From positions 1 to 14,092 of the forward strand of contig JBIIOU010000040.1 of NCBI GenBank assembly GCA_044336815.1: a stretch of 14,092 bases of DNA, given 5' to 3'. Each line of letters opens with the position of its first letter. Position 1 is the stretch's first letter. Below, one piece after another: positions 1 through 8,313 of the stretch. A model generated the notes under the pieces. It was not told the DNA's origin. It saw nothing but the letters and a program-made list of their open reading frames with translations, and did no database searches. Source of the DNA: GCA-2737125 sp044336815 (GTDB taxonomy: Bacteria; Actinomycetota; Actinomycetes; S36-B12). Made by a program: the position numbers and the translations under genes.

Positions 1-1119
1 CAACCGTTGCGGGCCGCCCTGGCCGATCCAAATGAGAATCCCGGTTAGCGGGAGTAGCAGAAATAGCAGCCGGTAGTCATTAGAGTCACCGATCAAATAC
101 GGCAGGGCGAGAATGAAAGTGCCGCCGACGATGAGATACCACGAGGGGCCATCGGTGAGCGCGATGCTCGTCTTATTTCTGCGAAGTAGCACGGTAAATA
201 GCGCGATGAGCACAAAGAAGATGAGCGCCCCGATCACTTTAAGCAGCGTGGAGTTGAGCACCTGACCTTCGGCTGGATTGAATGCAAGCGGGTCTTCCAC
301 TAGCCAAGTGACAATGCCGGTGGTGCTGGAAAACATGATGCGGGTGGTCGACATTACGTTAGATCGAGCGGCGCCTTGAGCTAGCAGTAGGTCATCGAAG
401 TTCCAGATCAAGAACACCATAGTTGCTGCGCCGGCGGCTGCGGCAATCCACGACCAACGCTTCGGGGCAAGGAATACCGCGAAGACTCCGACCGCGAAAT
501 ACTTCAAGATCGAGGCAATGAAGAGCGCGAGTGCTGCAATTGTCTTAGGTGCCGGGCCACTCGAAGGGCGCGCGAATACGAGCAGGCCGGCGGCGGCTAG
601 TGCGGCGATCAGAATGTCGACGGTGCCACGCTCAACACCGAGTAGAACTGAAGGTGAGATGGCCAGCAGGGTGATAGCAGCAAGGGCTGCGATTAAACCG
701 GCCGTGCCACTTGCGCCAACTCGCTGCCACCGCGTGACTACGAGAACACTCAATGCACCCACTAACGCAACCCAGATCACCGCGAGGGCCACACCTAACA
801 CGCCGGTTTGCTGAAGCCCAAGGCCTAGAGCACTAAGGGCACTTGACGGGATGACGGTATACGGGGTGAAAGGGCGGCCGTACGGATCGCAGGTTGCGAT
901 GTCGGTGCCCGCGCTCATGCAGTCTGCTGTCGCGGTGATGTAGGCCAGGTCGGCAAAGCCGGTGTTCCCGCCGAATACCGAAGGCACAGTCCAGATGCCG
1001 AAGATTTTCCAACTACCCGAGCTGATCAACCACCACAGCATGATGGTGGTGATGGCTGGCGGGAGGAGAGCAAAGATCAGTGCCGGCGATGAGGTGCGCT
1101 GCTTAGCGCCGGTTGACAT
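1..1119 (-). CDS. Polytopic membrane glycosyltransferase-like protein, GT87/DUF2029-like (partial, C-terminus beyond left edge)
   Basis: The frame is open from an ATG at 1119 to base 1, giving 373 residues without a stop, so the C-terminus lies outside the window. An in-frame TAG lies four codons upstream of the ATG, so no longer start exists. About nine to eleven hydrophobic segments are visible. The first periplasmic loop (residues ~50-90) carries a Cys pair (67, 77) and the stretch DPYGRPFTPYT, which resembles the loop of DUF2029/GT87 polyprenyl-phosphate-mannose-dependent transferases. A second family-like stretch is SVLLGVERGTVDILIAALAA (157-176), followed by a segment ending LKYFAVGVF. 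The motif GDSNDYR (344-350) precedes the last visible membrane segments. I infer transfer of a lipid-linked sugar on the outer face of the membrane; donor and acceptor cannot be read. No Shine-Dalgarno is seen, but TAGCCT ends 7 nt before the ATG, consistent with a leaderless mRNA. It is divergent from the ATPase at 1274. Confidence 0.75.
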   Translation of the reverse strand, partial: MSTGAKQRTSSPALIFALLPPAITTIMLWWLISSGSWKIFGIWTVPSVFGGNTGFADLAYITATADCMSAGTDIATCDPYGRPFTPYTVIPSSALSALGLGLQQTGVLGVALAVIWVALVGALSVLVVTRWQRVGASGTAGLIAALAAITLLAISPSVLLGVERGTVDILIAALAAAGLLVFARPSSGPAPKTIAALALFIASILKYFAVGVFAVFLAPKRWSWIAAAAGAATMVFLIWNFDDLLLAQGAARSNVMSTTRIMFSSTTGIVTWLVEDPLAFNPAEGQVLNSTLLKVIGALIFFVLIALFTVLLRRNKTSIALTDGPSWYLIVGGTFILALPYLIGDSNDYRLLFLLLPLTGILIWIGQGGPQRL

Positions 1120-1221
1120 AGGGGCAAGGCTACGCGGCCGGTGGCCTTTGCAGGGTTTGCTCAGCGGTTGGTGATTGGCGGCGGATTCACGCGAAGAAAC
1201 CGGACTCCGATTGCTTTGAGA

Positions 1222-1258
1222 ATAGTATCATTAGTGATACTATCATGGAAGATACTAT
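1222..1258 (+). promoter_or_regulatory. Inverted repeat plus third half-site over the promoter of the ATPase gene
   Basis: Two perfect 9-bp arms, ATAGTATCA (1222-1230) and TGATACTAT (1235-1243), are separated by TTAG. A third copy of the core, GATACTAT, lies at 1251-1258, exactly 15 bp from the copy at 1236. Each copy contains a TANNNT hexamer; the last one (1253-1258) is well placed as a -10 box for a start near 1265, just ahead of the AGGGGG ribosome site at 1264-1269. The arrangement suggests an operator overlapping the promoter, with autoregulation as the simplest idea. The repeats are seen directly; the regulatory role is inferred. Confidence 0.6.
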
Positions 1259-1273
1259 TAATTAGGGGGTGAA

Positions 1274-2698
1274 ATGGCGCATTTCGTGGGCCGAACCGAG
1301 CAACTGGCCATATTGACCGACCTGCTCCGGCGCGTTCGCACCGATCCAGTCGGTAAGCCGGGGCGAGCACTATTGATCCGTGGTCGTCGCCGAGTCGGTA
1401 AATCTCGACTGGTCGAGGAGTTCGTTGCCGGAGCGGGGGTCCCGCATGTCTATTTCACGGCATCAACTAGATCGACTAACGAAGAGTTGCAATTGTTTGT
1501 GCAGGATGTTGCAGAGTCAGACCTGCCAGGAGCCGCGAACTTCGGCGACCTTTCGGTTAGTACCTGGGAGTCGGCATTTCGCCAACTTGCCTTAGCGTTA
1601 CCCGAAGACTCCGCGAGCGTGATCGTCCTCGACGAATTGCCCTACCTTTCGCAAAGTGACCCGAGCTTTGAGGGCACACTGCAGAAGGTCTTCGACCGTT
1701 ACCTGTCTAGCAAACGCGTGCTGATCATCGGGATCGGCTCAGACCTTGCGATGATGGAAGCACTCAATGAGTATGGCCGCCCATTTCATCAGCGGGCCAC
1801 CGAAATGATTGTGCCACCACTTAGCCCGGCGGAGGTCGGAGATTTACTTGCTTTAAATGCCGCGGATGCATTCGATGCTTATCTTGTCACGGGCGGTCTA
1901 CCCCTCATCTGTGACGAGTGGAGCACCGGGCGCAGTATTTGGGAGTACCTCGAGGAGGCGTTAGCAAATCCGACATCGGCGCTTATCGTTAGTGCTGAAC
2001 GGGTGCTGGCAGCGGAGTTTCCTCCCGATGCCCAAGCGCGCTCCGTCTTAGCGACCATTGGCTCCGGGGAGCGCACGTTCACGGCAATCGGTCGAGCCGC
2101 CGGTGATCTGAAACAAACCTCACTTGACCGCTCGTTGAAAACCTTGATCGCCAAGCGGGTCGTGGCAGCCGAGCGGCCCCTTTCAATGAAGAAGCCGGGC
2201 GATGCTCGCTATCGGGTGGCCGATAGTTACCTGCGATTTTGGTTGAGATTCATCGGCCCGCACCTACCCGAAATCGAGCGTGGACGGGGCGATCGGGTGC
2301 TGAACCTTGTGCGCACCGAGTGGTCAACTTGGCGGGGGCGGGCTATCGAGCCAGTAATCCGTGAAGCGGTTGATCGACTACCGGCGGGCGCACTCCCCTT
2401 CGAACTCGGAGTCACCGGCTCCTACTGGACACGAAGCAACGACCCTGAAATTGACCTAGTGCTGGCCGATCGCGCACCCATTGCAAACACAATTCTTGGA
2501 GTGGGTTCAATTAAATGGCGGCAACAGCAACCATTTGACGCACATGACCTTGCGCAGTTGCGAGATCAACGAGCAAGGCTGCCGGGAGCCAACGAAACCA
2601 CGCCACTTGTCGTGGTGACGCGCACTGGTAGCACCGTGTCAGGGGTCACTGTTTTGACACCCGTAGATCTATTGGCTAGCTGGCCGCTAGGTCAATGA
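1274..2698 (+). CDS. Stand-alone AAA+ ATPase, archaeal ATPase_2 family with DUF234-like C-terminal domain
   Basis: This 474-residue cytosolic protein opens with FVGRTEQLAIL, typical of STAND/MNS-clade P-loop ATPases of the ATPase_2 (PF01637) type. Walker A is GRRRVGKS at 37-44 and Walker B VIVLDE at 116-121. A sensor-like IGIGSD lies at 152-157, and the family signature RPFHQRAT...PPLSPAE and GGLP (207-210) follow. Residues ~260-340 look like a winged-helix region. The C-terminal part (~340-474) resembles DUF234, a PD-(D/E)xK-like fold: EIDLV (Asp394) and GSIKW (Lys414), with Ser412 where an acidic catalytic residue would be expected in a nuclease. The ATG at 1274 has AGGGGG four bases upstream. 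The stop overlaps the convergent membrane gene by 23 bp, and the gene runs opposite to all its neighbours. The family is widespread but its cellular role is poorly known, so I assign ATP binding with confidence and no pathway. Confidence 0.85.
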   Translation: MAHFVGRTEQLAILTDLLRRVRTDPVGKPGRALLIRGRRRVGKSRLVEEFVAGAGVPHVYFTASTRSTNEELQLFVQDVAESDLPGAANFGDLSVSTWESAFRQLALALPEDSASVIVLDELPYLSQSDPSFEGTLQKVFDRYLSSKRVLIIGIGSDLAMMEALNEYGRPFHQRATEMIVPPLSPAEVGDLLALNAADAFDAYLVTGGLPLICDEWSTGRSIWEYLEEALANPTSALIVSAERVLAAEFPPDAQARSVLATIGSGERTFTAIGRAAGDLKQTSLDRSLKTLIAKRVVAAERPLSMKKPGDARYRVADSYLRFWLRFIGPHLPEIERGRGDRVLNLVRTEWSTWRGRAIEPVIREAVDRLPAGALPFELGVTGSYWTRSNDPEIDLVLADRAPIANTILGVGSIKWRQQQPFDAHDLAQLRDQRARLPGANETTPLVVVTRTGSTVSGVTVLTPVDLLASWPLGQ

Positions 2699-4904
2699 CC
2701 TGGGCGAACTGCTGCCCCCCGAACCCGGCCACACTGCAACCCTCACCCGGTGCCTCGATGACGAGGGTTACCGGTGTAGTCGATGGGGTGGGCAGGGTAA
2801 GGGTGAACTCGGTGTTCTTCTTGTCCTTGGCGATGAGGGTCACGACCTGCTCTTGACCTGCGCTTTGAAGTTTGACTGTGACAGGGCGAGTGCCGCACGC
2901 CGGTGACCTAATTGCTCCGGAGACGGTGGTGACGGGCACCTTTGATGTTGTGGGCGTAATGGTGAAGGTCGCGATCGGGTCGATCGTCCACCACCAAGTG
3001 AAATCCAGATGGGTACCACGGGGGGCCACAGTAATCGGGTCGGCGGTGATCATTGGCTGATTGAAGAAAGGGGGCAGCGATGCTGGAACGCCAGTTTGGT
3101 TTCCTTCGCCGGTAGTCAGGATCGGATTCGCAATGGCGTAGAGCTGCCACTTGCCCCCGTAGCCGGTGGCAATAGGTGCACCGAAATTTTCGGCTAGGTA
3201 TTGCTCAAGTGGTGGTAGCTGCTCGCTAATTAAGCCTCGGGTGTCAAAGTGGATCGCGCAGAAGCCGCCTTGGCGCAGTTGTTCAACTTGTTCGGGGTTC
3301 GGGATTTCAGGTAGTTGCGAAGCCCAAATACTCGCGTCGGTGTTCTTGACAGCCCCGTAACTCCACGACTTGTTCGGGTTGAGTATTGATGTCCAGAAAT
3401 GGTCGTAGTCATTGACCCCTTGAACCGCTCCGAACTCTGGGTAAGCCATGTATGGCAGTTGCAAAATCCCGCACGAGTTCGGGATTGCGGTATTTACCGT
3501 TTTTGAATAATCGCGCGCGGCCGAAGTTAATTCACCCGATCTAGTCGTGCTATCGCCGTACGCCTGCCGATAGGGCAGCGTTGAATCGAGCGCGGTTAGA
3601 CCCAAGACGATGAGTGCGATGGGCAGTGCGTAGACCAAACGCCGAGCAATACGGGTGCGCTGGATAACAACCGCGGCGCCGAGCAAGAACAACCAAAGCA
3701 GGATTGGTACCAGGCGGTTCCAGGCACGGATCTGCGGTGTAACAGCACCGGCGAACAGGTAGTTCAAGCCCCAGGGGACAAAGAACAGCAAGACCACGAT
3801 GGTTAGGTAGGTGATGAAGCTGAGAGTTACTGGTGCGCCGGGCACTTTCTTTGCCTTGCGCTTTGTTGGCTTCGAACTGCGGCGGGTGGCCAGCACAATG
3901 CCGACAAGCATCACGACAAGTGCCAAGCTGGTTATCCAGGTGCCGTGATTGGTGATAGCAGTGCTCTCACCCCACGGGGCCGCAGAAATTGCTTCAACAA
4001 TCTTGGCGTTGTAGGCACCCACTCCCGGCAGTGAGCTAAGTGGGATAGGCAGCAGTGCCACCGCTAGATTTCCGGCAAAAATCACTGACTCATACGGCAA
4101 CCGTTCACCGAGGGAGAGCAGCGGAGGGTCTGCCCGCAAAGTGAGTAGCGCCGGGATGAAACCGACGGCTGCCACCGCTCCTATCCCGATAAAGGGCACG
4201 GCTTCAATAACTAGTTCTTTGATTCGCGCGCGATGGGCCAAGCGCCAGATAAGTGCGGCCGCGCCGAGAAGCAGTGTGAAAGCGACATAGTAAACGCCGG
4301 TCCACGAGATGATGACGACCATCATCGCGATAACGAAATAGAAAATGAATTTCTGCCGCTTATTACCTAATTTGCGCAATCTTTCGAACTGTCCGCTGCC
4401 AATCAACATTACCAAGGCAAGCCCAATGGCCGCCGAGTAGAGGGTTGATAAGTAAGTATGACCAAGGGCGCGGCCCCAATGAAATGGAATAAGTGAAGCG
4501 GTTACCGCAAGGGCGATAGCCAGTGCCCCGCGCAGGCCCGTCATGCGAATCACCAAATACATCAATGCGGCGACAAGTGGAAAGGAAATCAGGACAAGCA
4601 GGTTGATACCAATAAAGGGTTGACCAGTTAAGTTCGTGACTAGTTGAGCGAACACGTTCTCGGTGATATCAATCCCGGGGAAGTAATTCAGGTTCATGCC
4701 GAGTGGGAAACCAAATTGCGTTGTTGTCTCATAAGAGAACCCGGACCAAGCCTCGGCATTTACATAAGTGCTGACCATGTCACCGCCAGCCCAGCCGCTA
4801 TTTAGTAAGCCAAGGATCGGGCCGAAGACAATAAGTGAGACCGCGAACGCCACGACAGCGCTGATTAACGTCTCCCAGGCGGTGCGGGCCGACAAGTAGC
4901 GCAC
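2676..4904 (-). CDS. Large polytopic membrane protein, GT-C glycosyltransferase-like, with C-terminal extracytoplasmic domain
   Basis: The product is 742 residues. Roughly ten to twelve membrane segments fill residues ~10-440. The first outer loop contains GGDMVSTY (Asp42), the position where GT-C enzymes usually carry a catalytic acidic residue, then FPLGMNLNYFPGIDITEN. Between ~330 and 350 is a very basic cytoplasmic loop (RRSSKPTKRKAKK). After the last segment, ~300 residues face outward: a mixed region with Cys-Gly-Ile-Leu and WQLYAI-like strands, then a beta-rich tail from ~600 with two Cys. This layout (membrane core plus periplasmic C-terminal domain) recalls arabinosyl- and mannosyltransferases of actinobacterial envelopes, but I recognise no named family. 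The GTG start at 4904 shares its G with the TAG stop of the upstream gene, implying translational coupling. The 3' end overlaps the convergent ATPase gene by 23 bp. Function is inferred from architecture only. Confidence 0.75.
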   Translation of the reverse strand: MRYLSARTAWETLISAVVAFAVSLIVFGPILGLLNSGWAGGDMVSTYVNAEAWSGFSYETTTQFGFPLGMNLNYFPGIDITENVFAQLVTNLTGQPFIGINLLVLISFPLVAALMYLVIRMTGLRGALAIALAVTASLIPFHWGRALGHTYLSTLYSAAIGLALVMLIGSGQFERLRKLGNKRQKFIFYFVIAMMVVIISWTGVYYVAFTLLLGAAALIWRLAHRARIKELVIEAVPFIGIGAVAAVGFIPALLTLRADPPLLSLGERLPYESVIFAGNLAVALLPIPLSSLPGVGAYNAKIVEAISAAPWGESTAITNHGTWITSLALVVMLVGIVLATRRSSKPTKRKAKKVPGAPVTLSFITYLTIVVLLFFVPWGLNYLFAGAVTPQIRAWNRLVPILLWLFLLGAAVVIQRTRIARRLVYALPIALIVLGLTALDSTLPYRQAYGDSTTRSGELTSAARDYSKTVNTAIPNSCGILQLPYMAYPEFGAVQGVNDYDHFWTSILNPNKSWSYGAVKNTDASIWASQLPEIPNPEQVEQLRQGGFCAIHFDTRGLISEQLPPLEQYLAENFGAPIATGYGGKWQLYAIANPILTTGEGNQTGVPASLPPFFNQPMITADPITVAPRGTHLDFTWWWTIDPIATFTITPTTSKVPVTTVSGAIRSPACGTRPVTVKLQSAGQEQVVTLIAKDKKNTEFTLTLPTPSTTPVTLVIEAPGEGCSVAGFGGQQFAQVIDLAAS

Positions 4905-6589
4905 TAGTTACCCCACGAAAGTTTGGTCAAGCAGGCGAGACCCTGCGGGATCTGCGCATTGGGCCAGGTGAAGTCGTAACATTTGGGGGCGGTGGGCTGA
5001 TTTGCGGCAGGGATGCTCGACCAAAATGCCATCACCCCATCCATTGTTTGACCATACAGGGCCAAGGCTGTTGGTTTGATTGATCCGAGCCTTTCGATGT
5101 CGACATCGGACAAAGTTGGCTCGAGGGTTACCCGGTTCTCACCCCAAAGTTGCATTGCCGCGACCACATATAGCTCGCGATCACCGCCGACCCAATCACC
5201 TTGCACCCAATCGAGAATTGTGTCCTCGCGAGTGGTGTTGGCAAGGAGCCATTCTTGGGTGGTAACGGCGGCTTGGAGCTTGTCGCTGATCGGATTCGTA
5301 TTAAAGGCGTAGTTATATGGGCTCAGGTAGTAAAGACCGATTGGCCCGCGTGAGTTCTGCAGGAGTTGAGCCCCCGACAGCACGAGGGCCAAACCGAGCA
5401 GCGCCCCGATCGTGCGCTTATACGACGCAAACAAAAACACCGCAATGCAGACGGCGGCCAGTAGCCAGCCCGCGGCCAGATTTAAGTTCGGGGTTAGATG
5501 ACCGGCGATAAAGACAAGGGCGATCGCGATGATGCCCACGGCGCCCTGCCACCTGTTCCAGCCTTGATCAGGTAACGCAAAAGTCAAGACCAAGCCCAGG
5601 GCAACCATGGCCGGGGGCCAGAGCATCGCTTGATACATCGGTGCCTCAAGAACGATGCCACCCATCATGGGCGAGAACACCAACATGAACGCGATACTCG
5701 TGACACTAATTACCAACGCCCGCTGCGCGGCGATTTCATCACGATGGGTGACCCAAGCGACCAACACGATCACGAGCACCGCCACCGGGACGATCAGCGA
5801 AATATCGCCGAGCCAAACCGCGGTCTTGCTGGCGAAGTCGGAGTAGTTCAGTCGGGAGTTGGCTTCCAGGTAGGTGCTGAACCAATTCAGTTTCGGAAAT
5901 AGCAACCGGCCGATGCCAAGGAAGATCGCGAAGGTGGCTATCGCGCTCGCACCGGAAATCGCGATGTCATTCACTATGAAACGGCGGAGCTTAGGCCGCG
6001 CCTGAATACGCAGCACTAACCAAATGGTGCCGGCGAGCAACACTCCCGGCGGATTCACCATCACCAACCAACCAAGGGCGATACCGGCAATAACTGAACT
6101 AGCTTTGGTATTTGCCATCGCGCAGGCGATTAGTACCACTGTGCCGGCGAGCACCGAACCGGTCAGATACGGGTTGCCGAGATAACTAAGTACGACGGTA
6201 CTGAGCGAGGTGATAGCAACCAAAAAAGTGGCGGACAAAGCACTCGTATAACGGCGCAGGATCAGATAGCTGCAGGCGACGATCAACAGCAGTAGCAGCA
6301 TCCGATAAATCGCAAACCCCGGCCAGGTACCAAAAACTTCGGTTAGAGCGCGCACGGGCGCGATCACCCCAAGCCGCGTCCAGTAATAAGAAGGGAACGG
6401 CGAGCGGTCGGTGACCTCGTCACCAAAAAGCCCAAGTGAGGCATAGAACGAGGAGTCGGGGGTGTCGAGCCCGGCCCAGCGCTGAGAGACCAGGCCGGTA
6501 AATAGCGTGACCCCGGCAATGGCTAAGCCCGCTTGGGCTCGAGGATGCTGGCTCAGCTTGGTGCTCAGGGCTGCGGCGCGCACGGACAC
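4904..6589 (-). CDS. Polytopic membrane protein, GT-C (GT39/PMT-like) glycosyltransferase-like
   Basis: The product is 561 residues. One membrane segment near 20-35 is followed by an outer loop with GLDTPDSSFY (Asp42, Asp45), the acidic pair expected in GT-C lipid-sugar-dependent transferases, and then SPFPSYYWTRLG. About ten more hydrophobic segments continue to ~410. The C-terminal ~150 residues are extracytoplasmic and contain YYLSPYNYAF, WVQGDWVGGD and two Cys near the end. Together with the coupled 742-residue gene downstream it probably acts in building a surface glycan; donor and acceptor are not readable. The start is GTG at 6589; a second GTG two codons later is an alternative. The Shine-Dalgarno is poor. 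The stop TAG overlaps the next gene's GTG by one base. Only 43 bp separate it from the small exported protein gene upstream, so the three may be cotranscribed. Confidence 0.75.
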   Translation of the reverse strand: MSVRAAALSTKLSQHPRAQAGLAIAGVTLFTGLVSQRWAGLDTPDSSFYASLGLFGDEVTDRSPFPSYYWTRLGVIAPVRALTEVFGTWPGFAIYRMLLLLLIVACSYLILRRYTSALSATFLVAITSLSTVVLSYLGNPYLTGSVLAGTVVLIACAMANTKASSVIAGIALGWLVMVNPPGVLLAGTIWLVLRIQARPKLRRFIVNDIAISGASAIATFAIFLGIGRLLFPKLNWFSTYLEANSRLNYSDFASKTAVWLGDISLIVPVAVLVIVLVAWVTHRDEIAAQRALVISVTSIAFMLVFSPMMGGIVLEAPMYQAMLWPPAMVALGLVLTFALPDQGWNRWQGAVGIIAIALVFIAGHLTPNLNLAAGWLLAAVCIAVFLFASYKRTIGALLGLALVLSGAQLLQNSRGPIGLYYLSPYNYAFNTNPISDKLQAAVTTQEWLLANTTREDTILDWVQGDWVGGDRELYVVAAMQLWGENRVTLEPTLSDVDIERLGSIKPTALALYGQTMDGVMAFWSSIPAANQPTAPKCYDFTWPNAQIPQGLACLTKLSWGN

Positions 6590-6632
6590 CCGCCGAACTT
6601 ACACCGCCCCTGGTGCGAGCAGGTGCCTTTGA

Positions 6633-7166
6633 TCAGCCTACGGGGTTAAGGGATTTCGTCACGGCAACAAGTTGCTGCCAGGTTAGATACTTCTTGCCAC
6701 CCCACGTCTCGATCCATACGGTGGTCTTGCTCAGCCCCGGGCCCGCCGGCATAACGACGGTAACGTGGCCCCCGTACTTAGCAACATCGTCTTTGGTGCA
6801 ATTTGTTATGACGCTGGGATCGCAGTAAGCGTAAATCTGGGCTTTCTTGCCATCGACCTTGAAGCTGTAGACAGATTCACCAACTCCGATGTCAGAGCAC
6901 ATCGGGTTACCTTCTTCGATAGTGAAGCGAGCACCGGATTTCTTCCCGTAGGTGGCGATAAGTGGTGCGTCGACGCCAGCGGGGCAATCAGTGCGGGCGG
7001 TGAAATTGGTGAGCTTTAGGTTCGCGGTGTTGTCTGGCTCGTAGACCGTGTAGCCAACGCCCACTTGGTGATCCTCGTATTTATCGCCTGAACCCATGGC
7101 CAGGGCTGGTGCTGCCAGCCCGGCGGTCAATGTGAGTGCAGCGAATGCGGTGACGAGGATCTTCAT
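6633..7166 (-). CDS. Small exported protein with four cysteines, function unknown
   Basis: The product is 177 residues. It begins with a clear signal peptide: Lys2, a hydrophobic stretch to ~20 and ALA at 21-23 as the signal peptidase I site, leaving a mature protein from Met24. Four Cys (61, 90, 115, 123) could form two disulfides. Predicted strands alternate with short polar stretches (YAYCDPSVITNC; TTVWIETWGGKKYLTW). There is no membrane anchor or sorting signal at the C-terminus, so it is probably released or loosely bound. I chose the ATG at 7166 because AGGGG sits five bases before it and the signal peptide begins there; an ATG at 7202 would add twelve non-signal-like residues. It stands between the broken hipA and the two GT-C genes and may be the first gene of that operon. 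I do not recognise the family. Confidence 0.75.
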   Translation of the reverse strand: MKILVTAFAALTLTAGLAAPALAMGSGDKYEDHQVGVGYTVYEPDNTANLKLTNFTARTDCPAGVDAPLIATYGKKSGARFTIEEGNPMCSDIGVGESVYSFKVDGKKAQIYAYCDPSVITNCTKDDVAKYGGHVTVVMPAGPGLSKTTVWIETWGGKKYLTWQQLVAVTKSLNPVG

Positions 7167-7171
7167 TTGGG

Positions 7172-7176
7172 CCCCT
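7172..7176 (-). promoter_or_regulatory. Ribosome binding site deciding the start at 7166
   Basis: AGGGG on the minus strand lies five bases upstream of the ATG at 7166. No comparable site precedes the longer ATG at 7202. Confidence 0.6.
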
Positions 7177-7254
7177 AGCTCGAGTATCTGATAACTCAGC
7201 ATATGGCGACCCGGCCGGTGATGCCAGTGCTGCGGAGATTCGCGCCGCGGACTC

Positions 7255-8313
7255 TCACTTGGACGTTATTCGACAGGCTTCCTTGAATTCATCATGCTCG
7301 AATGCTGACTTCATCGATTCAAGCTCCTGCTTGCCAAGGCCGATTCCTGTTGCGACTGCACGCCAGGTCGATACGAAGTAAGCCACTTCGGACAAGATCG
7401 TGACGGCAGCATCTAGCGTCAGCCTGAATTTCGTTCTGACCGACAAAAGAGTAGTGATGCTTGCTCTCGAGTCCGTCCGGTCAATTGCAGTGGACAAATA
7501 CTTCTGCCCAGGTTGCGGGTTAGGATTTAAGTCGAAGGCGGGGGATAACCGCCATGAATCTCCTGAAGTGTGTAGAAACCCATGGTTACGCAGATGATCG
7601 TCGGTATTGGAGATAAGCACATTCAAAGCGATACGCCGCCATAATTGGCTGAGGTCGGCGGTGGCCGATGGGGAACTTTGTTCTATAACCTCGGCTAAAT
7701 CGAGGTAGCTGCGGGTATCTCCATCACGTGCTTCCAGCATCGTCATTGCGCTCAAATACCCGAAACGATTTGGGCCGCTGCGATCGAATCTAGTTATTAT
7801 CAGGACGCTTCGGCCGGCTACACGTAGCAGCAGTGAATCTGGGACATCAACCCCCGCGGCTCTTGCGATGTCGAGTGCCACTTTTTCCCATGCCATGACA
7901 TTCCAGGTGTCCGATCCCGAACTAGGGAACTTCGCGATTGCCAATCGTCCATCATCGGTTAGCACGTGCGCCTTCGGTCGAGCGCCGCCTAGTGAGCTGC
8001 CCGCACGTACGAGCCTTGCTAGATCCTCGTAGGCGGCAGAGTCGCCTTCAGCCCTATTGGCAATGTCTAGGAGCTCGGAGAGGTCAGCAAGAACTGGCAC
8101 ACCTGTGGAGTCATTTGATTGAAAATCAGGACTACTTTCGATCCGAAACCTAAGGGCTCCTTGGCGCAAGTCATCGCGGACTCGAAGAAGAAGATCGATT
8201 TCCCCGAAGGATCTAGGTGCCGAACCGGCTGCTTTGGCTCGCAATACTTCGGCGCGCGAAATTAATGTTCTCCCCCATCTATCTGGGCATGAATCAGTGA
8301 AAGCGCCGAACAA
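7255..8313 (-). CDS. hipA: HipA-type Ser/Thr kinase toxin, kinase core only (N-terminal part frameshifted off)
   Basis: The open frame from TTG 8313 encodes 352 residues that match HipA from its FGAxxDSxPDRWGR block onward. Family landmarks follow in order: SSLGGARPKA (106-115), the nucleotide-binding lysine in AIAKF (Lys128), LIITRFDR (171-178), the catalytic loop NTDDHLRNHGF (236-246), and AFDLNP (259-264), the DFG-equivalent. All core residues of the kinase appear intact. HipA proteins of this subtype are about 400-440 residues, and the missing ~85 at the front are partly found upstream in this frame (AYAIDPALPL, 8379-8350) without a start codon and partly in another frame. TTG 8313 is the first usual start in the frame and has no ribosome site nearby (an AGGAG lies 26 bases away). 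In intact systems HipA phosphorylates a translation factor (glutamyl-tRNA synthetase in E. coli) and is neutralised by HipB. Here the gene is probably a recent pseudogene, though a truncated kinase cannot be excluded. Confidence 0.8.
   Translation of the reverse strand: MFGAFTDSCPDRWGRTLISRAEVLRAKAAGSAPRSFGEIDLLLRVRDDLRQGALRFRIESSPDFQSNDSTGVPVLADLSELLDIANRAEGDSAAYEDLARLVRAGSSLGGARPKAHVLTDDGRLAIAKFPSSGSDTWNVMAWEKVALDIARAAGVDVPDSLLLRVAGRSVLIITRFDRSGPNRFGYLSAMTMLEARDGDTRSYLDLAEVIEQSSPSATADLSQLWRRIALNVLISNTDDHLRNHGFLHTSGDSWRLSPAFDLNPNPQPGQKYLSTAIDRTDSRASITTLLSVRTKFRLTLDAAVTILSEVAYFVSTWRAVATGIGLGKQELESMKSAFEHDEFKEACRITSK

Noticed and set aside
1245..1265. A six-codon reading frame (ATG GAA GAT ACT ATT AAT TAG) just before the ATPase gene, as a leader peptide
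   Set aside because: It is wholly inside the repeat array, has no ribosome site, and the likely transcription start lies at its end.
1120..2698. Terminal repeats or target-site duplication bounding the ATPase gene
   Set aside because: I found no matching direct or inverted repeats at both ends; the GATACTAT copies are only on the promoter side.
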